DNA of 64,000 nucleotides from Orychophragmus violaceus (taxonomy: Eukaryota; Streptophyta; Magnoliopsida; Brassicales; Brassicaceae). Below the pieces are notes generated by a model, which saw only the letters and a program-made list of their open reading frames with translations, searched no databases and was not told the DNA's origin. A program made the position numbers and the translations under genes. How positions within the stretch are numbered: the stretch's first letter is position 1; every line of letters starts with the position of its first letter. Of the stretch, positions 57,012 through 64,000 are shown piece after piece. The stretch lies in the NCBI GenBank assembly GCA_030180135.1, contig CM058233.1, positions 63,508,500-63,572,499 on the forward strand, given 5' to 3'.

Positions 57012-60000
57012 ACAGGTGGTATCAGAGCATGGTTCGTCATGGGTTTGAAAATTCCGATTTTTCAAAATTTTATCGAGTCGAAATGTGTCGCCAATGCAAG
57101 CATTAGGAATCCGAGTCGCGTCCGTCAAAACCGGGGAATGGGTATCTTATTAGGATTGTGCTAATCATTTTTCTTTTGGTGCAGTCACACAGCAGATTTG
57201 TCCTGAGAGGAGCGGTGTGTATGTCTGGTTTGCGATGACATGATGAGCGACATCAGCATGGAGAACCGTGAGTCCGTTGGGTCTACTCCAGCTGGTCCAG
57301 GTCTATACTTCCAGATTGCGAAGTGTTCCCATATTTCACAGCCTATTCCGGAGCATGTGATTACCGGTGCCGAGCGAGTTTCCGCTCCACTCCTTTCGCG
57401 GCCTTCTTATGATACATCAACGTTCGGAGTACCACCGTCAGCAGCACCTGCACCACCGATATTCATTCATGATGACATGATGGTCTAGTATATCCCCGGA
57501 ATATGCGATCTACCACCACCAGATATTCCATTAATCCGACACGCATCTCTGCATTGGATCCTTCGCGCCTCGCCTACGGCGCTAAGGGTTTCCGTTTTAT
57601 TGGTGCCAGTTGTTTACTCGGGAGTATCAGTCGTCGTCACCACCAACATAGCTCCTGCCTTATTTCCTTTGAGGCCGAGAAGTACGTTGCGTTCCTTTCC
57701 CATCATGATCGAGACCGCATCGCTCCGCCACCACCACTGCACTCATTTCATCCTCCTAGCGCACCTGTCGGTTAGGATCCACATGAGTTGTACCGCTCAC
57801 GTTGGAGATTAGGAAATGGATTAGGCCCCGGTAAGTAACGGCTCTAACTCGTTGGTTGATGTGTATCGGCTTGCATTCGTCTCTGACGATTCAGTTGTGT
57901 GAAGCGGTGTTTCTTGTGGGACGGATTGGTAACCGCTAGTATGTAGACTCCGACGGACATACGTATCTAAAACTCTATGGGGAGAATAGATGTTTTGTTT
58001 ACGTAGTGGATGTGGAGTATCTCGGTTGTCGTTTTGAGTAGAGGAGTGGTTATATTGCATACTCATGATGGTTGTGAATGCAATATAGTTACAATGTGAA
58101 AACAAATGATGGTCCGAACAAACGGTTTCCATCAGAACCCAGAGAGACGACTGAAATCGCCGATTTGCTTGATTTATTGTGTGTGATTGATTGCCTTGCT
58201 AGGTTGTGAGAATTGTGAATTGCTGTGATTGCTTGCTAGGTTGGTAATTGTTGATTTTGAATCTCTGCATTTTTTTTAATCGCTAGGTTTCTAGCATTGC
58301 GTTTGTTTGATCGCTAGGGCGTTAGCCTGATTGATGCAGTGCATTGTTCGCTAGATTGATAGATTTTAATTGCAGCATTCATTTGATGGATAGGATGGTA
58401 GCATGGCATTTGCATGATCGTTAGGTTGTTAGAATTTCCGTGTTGCATTGCGAATGAATGCTAGGTTGGTAGGTGGTTAATTGAGATTGCTGCATTAATC
58501 ATCTCGTTAAGTTGCTAGATTGTGGACCGGTTATGGATGGAATTGCTAGGTTGTTAGAAGGTGCATTTGAGAACTATCGCATTGTTGGTTTGTTAAGTGG
58601 ACTTTTAAGGTTTGGTTAGCGACTCGTATAGATCGATGGTTAGCGATAAGTGTTTCGGTAAGAATTAATTCACTAAACTGGTGTAGTTAGAATGATAAGT
58701 TATCGGTTACTTGAGATTGAGCGGAATTATAAGATATTTATAATCAGCCATGTATAACCGTTGGGTACGTGACTAAATACCACTATCCCTATAAGGAAGT
58801 GATATCGGGAAGTGAGTTAGAAAGGTCTAACCGTTCCGGTGTTGTTGAGATTGTTGATGTAGGACGTGTTGGACGATTTGACGAGGACACGAGACCGAAC
58901 TCAAACCCGAGAGACAAGATGTTATTTCAGGAAACAGTTTGACCCGAGCCTGCAAGAAAGTCAATGTGGATTCAGAAAAGAGTTTGGGTACCAGGGGCAG
59001 AAGAGATCAAGACGAATGAGTTTGATGAGTTAGCGAAGAGATTCAGAAGCATCAAAGTCAGTGGAGGAGTCCGTTCGAGGATATAAGTGGGAAGAACAGT
59101 TTTGGAGCCAGTGAAGCATGGAGATCAGTGATCGAGGAAGTTCGAGGCATGCCTGAGTATGGCAGTTTAGATGGAAGGGAGCGGTAATCATTGGAAACAA
59201 GTTAAGCGACGGGAATGGAGGACGAGTTATTATGACGTGATCGGGGAAGTCAAGACAAAGTGGGGAAGCCGGGAGTATTGGTCGGCGCAGATAAATTCAT
59301 GAAGCGGAGTATAGCAATTCAGTCAGAATTGGTGGAATTGGGGATTAGAGACAGAATCAACGAAGCAATCAAATGGAGAAGTCGGGATTGGTCGAGATTC
59401 AAGCCATATCGCGGGGGGAATTTAAGATGTCAATGGGATGGGAGTTGGAGCAAAACCATGTTTCAAGAATTAGTTGAGCATTGGGAGTGTAGTTACTATT
59501 GATTCAGAGATCAAGCAGTATCATGTGGCGCAGATGGAAACAAGACTCAGGATGGAGTCGTGCAGTCAAGAGAAATGAATAATCAGAGAGCATATCGGTG
59601 TAGAGAAGTTTTGTGCAAACCAGTGGTTCGGAAGTCAGTATGCATCGGAAGAGCGGTTTCACCTTGAGATCAGAGCGTAAGCAGCAAAGTAGAGTTGGAT
59701 TGGAATCAAAAACCCGAGTAAAGCAGTTCAGTCAAGATCATTGGTATTGAGAATCAAGATCGAAGTCTGTAAAGCAATAAGATGAGAAACCAGAAGTGAT
59801 CGTGAGTCAAGTTTTCGGTATGGGAAGTTCAAGATGTCAGCATAATGAGGGCTTGAGCAAGACGGTGTTTCAGAAGTCAGTAAGCGTCGAGAGTATAGTC
59901 CACTCGATTCAGCGTTCAGATGTTGGAGCAGTCATATCAGTTTCACGAGTAACAACTTACGGGGTGTAGTTCCGATTCGAAGTTTGTTAGTAACAGAGAA

Positions 60001-60033
60001 TTCGGGGACCAAATTTCTGTAAGTGGGGAAGAA
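57012..60033 (+). other. LARD internal domain, non-coding
   Basis: It starts with the tRNA-Met primer site (57017-57028). ORFs at 57240-57488, 57503-57775 and 59260-59502 have no gag or pol motifs; the first is Pro/Ser-rich. From 58190 to 58620 a loose periodic text 'gctaggttgttag' recurs. From about 58900 to 60000 the strand is purine-rich with recurring 'cagttcagtcaagat' and 'gaagtcagta' words. It could contain a very decayed gag, but I see no residue pattern that proves it. Confidence 0.55.
58190..58620 (+). repeat. Degenerate periodic 'gctaggttgttag' array
   Basis: The motif G(C/T)TAGGTTGNTAG or a near variant occurs about ten times at 30-60 bp spacing, usually followed by 'gcatt' or 'attg'. 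It is too diverged for a classical tandem repeat but too frequent for chance. Confidence 0.5.
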
Positions 60034-61146
60034 TGTAATACCCTGTATCGAGAATTGGTCAACGGGCAATAAGAAAGTCAATAGGGGAATTTCTGTAATT
60101 TCCAAGAGTTAAGGGGCATTTTGGTAATTTTACCAAAATGCGAGCCAGAAGCTAAGACGGGCCAAATGTTATTCTTTTTAAATAAAGAAAATATTTAGAA
60201 GACCAAGAATGGTGGAAACGGACCGTAGATAAGTTTTTCGGGTTATCACTAATGTAAACCGATAAAACCGACAAAATTTGTAAAATTAATTACGGGAGCC
60301 GGATTGAGGTCATTCAAATATCTAAATTCATCTAAGAGCATCTGGAATCTGAAAATGAGGCTTAGTGGATTTATAGAAGCAGATAGAGAGTTTTTAAAAT
60401 ATTAAACGTAAAACAAGTTTTTCTGAGAAAATCGATAAAATGTTCGGGCAAGCGAGAGGACCCTATAAAGCCCACCAAAAATTATGAAATTCTGATCACA
60501 GCTCCATTAAAAGATTTAGAAGCTATGGTTAAAAGAATTTAGCAAGATTTGATTCCTAAATTAAGTTATAAAGTTTAGATCATTAATGGGTAATTAATGA
60601 CTAAAAATCCAAAATAAAATCAAGTGAGTTTGGGATTGGATCAGGATGATTAGGGCTGATAAATGAAGTTATTTTGAACCTAATTCAAGCCCATTAGGAA
60701 GCTTGGGCCACGAAATCTTGCTCGAGAGAAGATGAAGCTTTGTTGTGTTTTGGTGCATGAATCTACAAAAATTTATTGGCCCAAACCCAAGGGGCTTTTA
60801 GATGGGCTCTACAGGTGCAAGATGAATGCATGGATTTGTTGAATATGGACTTGCATGGGAGAGGGGACGTGGAAGAAGAATGGGGGAGAAGAGTGGAGTG
60901 GACACTTGTTACCAATATAAGCAATTGGTTTTCCTATATAAAGAAGCCATCCCCTTCTCATTTCTTCAAACCACAACAAAAAAAACAAAGAAAAAGAGAG
61001 GAAGAAAGGCGTGGGATAAGGATAAGAAGAAGAAGAAGGAGAAGGAGGAGGAGAAGAAGAAGGAGGAGGAGAAGAAGGAGGAGGAGAAGCCGGAGGAGGA
61101 GAAGAAGAACAAGGAGGAGGAAGAAGAAGAAGAAGCCGGAGGAAGA

Positions 61147-61232
<86 letters not shown>

Positions 61233-62797
61233 GAAGCTTGAAGAAGAAGAAGAGAGAGAGAGAGAGATGGAGGAGAAGATGAAGTGTGAGACAAGAAGAA
61301 GAGAGAGATGGAGGATAATCGGAAGAGAAAGAGAGAGAGAACCAGAGGAGAGAGAGAACCAGAGGAGAGAGAAAAGGAGGAGAGAGAAGATGGTCCGGAG
61401 GCTCGATCAGAATCATTAAGGTCAACGGTACGGTCAAGTGCGGGTCAAGGCCGAGCCAAATCAACAGAGGTTTGGGGAAGGTTCGGGTTAGCGGCGGATT
61501 CGTGCCAGGTATCGTTGTTCCGCTAGTCCGTCAATCATCCGTCCGTCGTCATAATAACACTGTGAGTCGGCTAAATTATGTGTTGCTTTTAGTTAAAATC
61601 ATATAGATCTGGAATTGATAAACCGTAGTTTAGGTTGCATACCCGATTGATTGAATTGGTTAGAACGGCTAGGTTGATTTAATAACTCGGTTAATCAATG
61701 AAATGGTTAGGGTAAGGGATGCATGCTAGTTAGCTTATATCCGTAATTATTGATAGTTCGTTGATTGCTTGATTGGGTGTTGCATTGAGTGATTGATAGT
61801 TCGTTGATTGCTTGATTGTGTGATGCATTCATATAGAATGGCATGCTAGGACGTATATGCATATATAAGTATTTAAGAACGTATCTAAAGGAATCTATAT
61901 ACGAGGAATTATGAGTTGATTAAAATACGGTTAAGAGATATAACACACTTAGAATATAATAACGGAGTGGGTTAATTACTCGGGTTAAGGGTAATGAATG
62001 GAAGTTAATGAATAATGAGATGTCGGGGAGTTAGTAATCTTACTAAATCTAAACCGACAGATCGAGGACTTATTAAAAGATACTTAGGAAGTGATAAGTA
62101 AAGAAGTAGTGTGATTGATGGGCCATCTACGGGATTAGTAATCCACTAATCCCAAGGTAGCAGATTGAATGAGTAAAGGTTAAGGATTGAATGAGTGAAG
62201 GTTAAAAAAGGTTAAAAGACTAATAAACCTAATTAACTGTTTGTGTGGTGTTATGATTGTGTGGTTGTGTATCTAATTCGGTGTTGGGCTGAGTAGACTG
62301 TTGATTGTGTGACTGTGTATCTACTTCGGTGTTGGGCCGAGTAGACTGTTGATTGTTTGTGTGATTGTGTATCTACTTCGGTGTTGGGCAAAATTGACTA
62401 TATTGGTAGATACTTACGGGATAGGACTTGCGAGATGGACTGGGGATTAAGATAGTGTTTTTATTTGACCTTGTAGGTCTTGCGTGATAGAGTCCCAGTG
62501 AGTCTGCTTGTTTACATTGCTGTTATTAAGACTCTATAGGGTGCGTTAGATCCCGCAAGTCTAGAGATGGCGTTCTGGTACTTCCTGCCCGATTGGATCC
62601 TTGGGAGTTGAGAACCTGGTCAGTTCACGTACCTTCGGTAGTGGTTCTGGCAGGTGTTAACCTATGGAGTGACGTCTGTAGGTGTGTGGTCCGGAGATTA
62701 AGGGGTCGCGTCCTAGGGACGCACTACATGGAAGCTATGATTATCTAGGGGTAACCCGAGTCACCGCATATCGATGGACAAAGAACCGTGTCCTAGT
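60034..62797 (+). repeat. Variant LTR, truncated
   Basis: It begins TGTAATACCCTGTATC like the 5' LTR and follows it to about 60300. It then carries about 650 bp of different sequence before rejoining at the TATA/purine-tract region. From 61380 to 62790 it again parallels the 5' LTR (54620-56178). It stops at 'gtgtcctagtcg', lacking the last ~830 bp of the LTR. Confidence 0.65.
61015..61230 (+). repeat. GAA/GGA and (GA)n tract in variant LTR
   Basis: GAA/GGA mixed trinucleotides at about 61020-61150 change to a pure GA run of about 80 bp (about 61149-61229). It occupies the same place, after the TATA box, as the GGA tract of the 5' LTR. Confidence 0.9.
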
Positions 62798-63246
62798 CGA
62801 GATATGACTAATAGAAGAAAAAAACAATGCTTGTCTGAGTAAATTTGCTAAAGAAAAGAAAGGTGTCATGGCATATTGGAGGAGGAAAAGAGGAGAAGTT
62901 AAAAGAATGTACACATATGGAATGAGGTGGCATGAAGAGAGAGGTTTATTGGAGTGCAAGGTATTTCTTTTATTTTGGTGGTTAACATGGCAAGAGACAA
63001 ATAAACAGAGGAAGTGAGGTGAATCTAGCAAGTTTAAGGAGTGGTAAGTGGCTTTAGGAGTGACATTTGTTATTCATCAAGCCATTCCCTTTTTACCATA
63101 TAAGAAAGCTAGCCCTTCCAATTTCATTCATCACTCAACAAAGAAGAGAGAAAGAAGAGAAGGAGAGAAGAAGAGAAGAAGTGTGAGGGAGAGGAAGGAA
63201 GAGAAGAAGAAGAAGAAGAAGGAGGAGGAGAAGAAGAAGAAGAAGA

Positions 63247-63282
<36 letters not shown>

Positions 63283-64000
63283 TGAGGAAGAAGAAGAAGA
63301 GAGCTAGAGAGAGGCGTGAAGAAGAAGAGAGAGAGAGACGTGACGAAGAAGAAGAGAGAGAGAGGCATGAAGAAGAAGAAGAGAGAGAGAGAAGCTTGAA
63401 GAAGAAGAAGAGGGAGAGAAGATGAATTTTGAAGAAGAAGAAGAAGCATGAAGGAGAGAGAGAGAGAAGATGAAGCTTGAAGAAGAAGAAGAGAGAGAGA
63501 TGGAGGATAACCGGAGGAGAGAGAGAACCAGAAGAGAGAGAGAGAACCAGAGGAGAGAGAGAGAAGGAGAGGGAAGTTGAGGGTGGTCCGGAGGCTCGAT
63601 CAGAACCGTGAAGGTCAAAGGTACGGTCAAGTGCGGGTCAAGGTCGGGTCAAAGCAACAAAGGATCGGGGAAGGTTCGGGATAGCGTCGGGTTCGTGCCG
63701 GGTCTCATTGTTCTGCTAGTCCATCAATCCGTCCGTCACCATAATAACACTGTGAGTCAGCTAATTGTGTGTTGCATTTAGTTAAGATCATATAGATCCG
63801 TAATTGATAAACCGTAGTTTAGGTTGCATACCCGATTGATTGAATTGGTTAGAACGGCTAGGTTGATTAATAACTTGGTTAATCAATGAGATAGTTTGGG
63901 TAAGAAATGCATGCTAGTTCGCTTATATCCGTAATCATTGCTAGTTCGTTGTTGCTTGATTGGGTGTTGCATTAAGTGATTGATAGTTCGTTGATTGCTT
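62798..64000 (+). repeat. Second LTR copy joined to the variant LTR, runs off the window
   Basis: From 'gagatatgactaata' it matches 53680 onward closely (for example the 'gtgacatttgt.attcatcaag' and 'agctagcccttccaatttc' blocks) and continues in parallel to the window end (about 55040 in the 5' LTR). It lacks the first ~440 bp of the LTR. Its purine tract (about 63190-63560) is shorter and made of GAA and GA runs. Confidence 0.75.

Larger units (their letters stand above)
53243..64000 (+). mobile_element. Large retrotransposon derivative (LARD-like), ~3.8-kb LTRs, runs off the window
   Basis: The 5' LTR is 53243-57011 (TGTAATACCC...GGCGTTACA). The primer site TGGTATCAGAGC is at 57017-57028. 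An internal 3-kb domain follows, then a polypurine-like AGTGGGGAAGAA at 60022-60033 and a new LTR start TGTAATACCC at 60034. The internal domain has no gag, protease, RT or integrase that I can see. Long LTRs around a non-coding core, with intact priming sites, fit the LARD class, which depends on Gypsy enzymes from elsewhere. The 5-bp left flank is CTCAC; the right end is beyond the window. Confidence 0.75.

Noticed and set aside
57240..57488. 82-codon ORF after the LARD primer site considered as gag
   Set aside because: No capsid or CCHC pattern; Pro/Ser-rich and followed by stops.
60776..61526. ORFs of 150-200 codons rich in R, K, E or L, S
   Set aside because: Same cause: GA and GAA tracts in the variant LTR.
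63048..63630. ORFs over the third purine tract
   Set aside because: Same cause: microsatellite-driven open frames.

Overview
The window is a transposon-rich stretch of a plant nuclear genome, almost certainly Brassicaceae. The one apparently intact gene is a four-exon, 583-codon plastid beta-amylase that closely resembles Arabidopsis BAM1 from the transit peptide to the C-terminus. The captured gene fragments also look Arabidopsis-like, and every transposon family seen is plant-typical. There is no operon logic, and I see no rRNA, tRNA or CRISPR feature.

Layout. 1-5417: a decayed Gypsy-like LTR retrotransposon on the minus strand, whose right LTR carries a 505-bp solo LTR. 5418-9237: intergenic DNA with repeat arrays and a broken LINE RNase H fragment. 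9238-11750: BAM1 on the minus strand, with a TATA box and a G-box/ABRE-like CACGTG upstream. 12145-23142: a Mutator-like element (MULE) with a 9-bp target duplication. It carries only an N-terminal gene piece and was split by a complete 8.5-kb CACTA element (perfect 19-bp inverted termini, CAT target duplication, two multi-exon genes). 23964-25406: two nested hAT-like non-autonomous elements.

27278-35980: a chloroplast J-domain protein gene (J8-like), broken by two in-frame stops and by an 8-kb CACTA-like element in its last intron. That element holds transposase fragments, a 5'-truncated LINE, a 5'-truncated Copia element flanked by a 288/291-bp duplication, and a third hAT-like element with a perfect 8-bp target duplication. 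37049-37660: a Helitron helicase fragment. 38352-44036: a CACTA-ended element with CAT target duplication that carries pieces of at least five unrelated genes: RelA/SpoT homologue, MSH3, phosphofructokinase, a shikimate-kinase-like protein and a DUF223/RPA OB-fold protein. I consider this Pack-CACTA chimera the most interesting object in the window.

45360-46670: a possible poly(A)-tailed retroposon. 46943-52081: a degenerate Copia element with ~155-bp LTRs and an 814-bp internal tandem duplication. 52600-53242: an LTR fragment. 53243 to the right edge: a large retrotransposon derivative with ~3.8-kb LTRs, a tRNA-Met-type primer site and no recognisable gag or pol. Its LTRs carry long purine (GGA/GAA/GA) tracts just downstream of the TATA box, and the right side is a composite of two LTR types.

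Overall this is one or two host genes embedded in layered insertions. Several insertion boundaries can be dated relative to one another from nested target duplications. Domain names come from recognising conserved motifs by eye; no database search was run.
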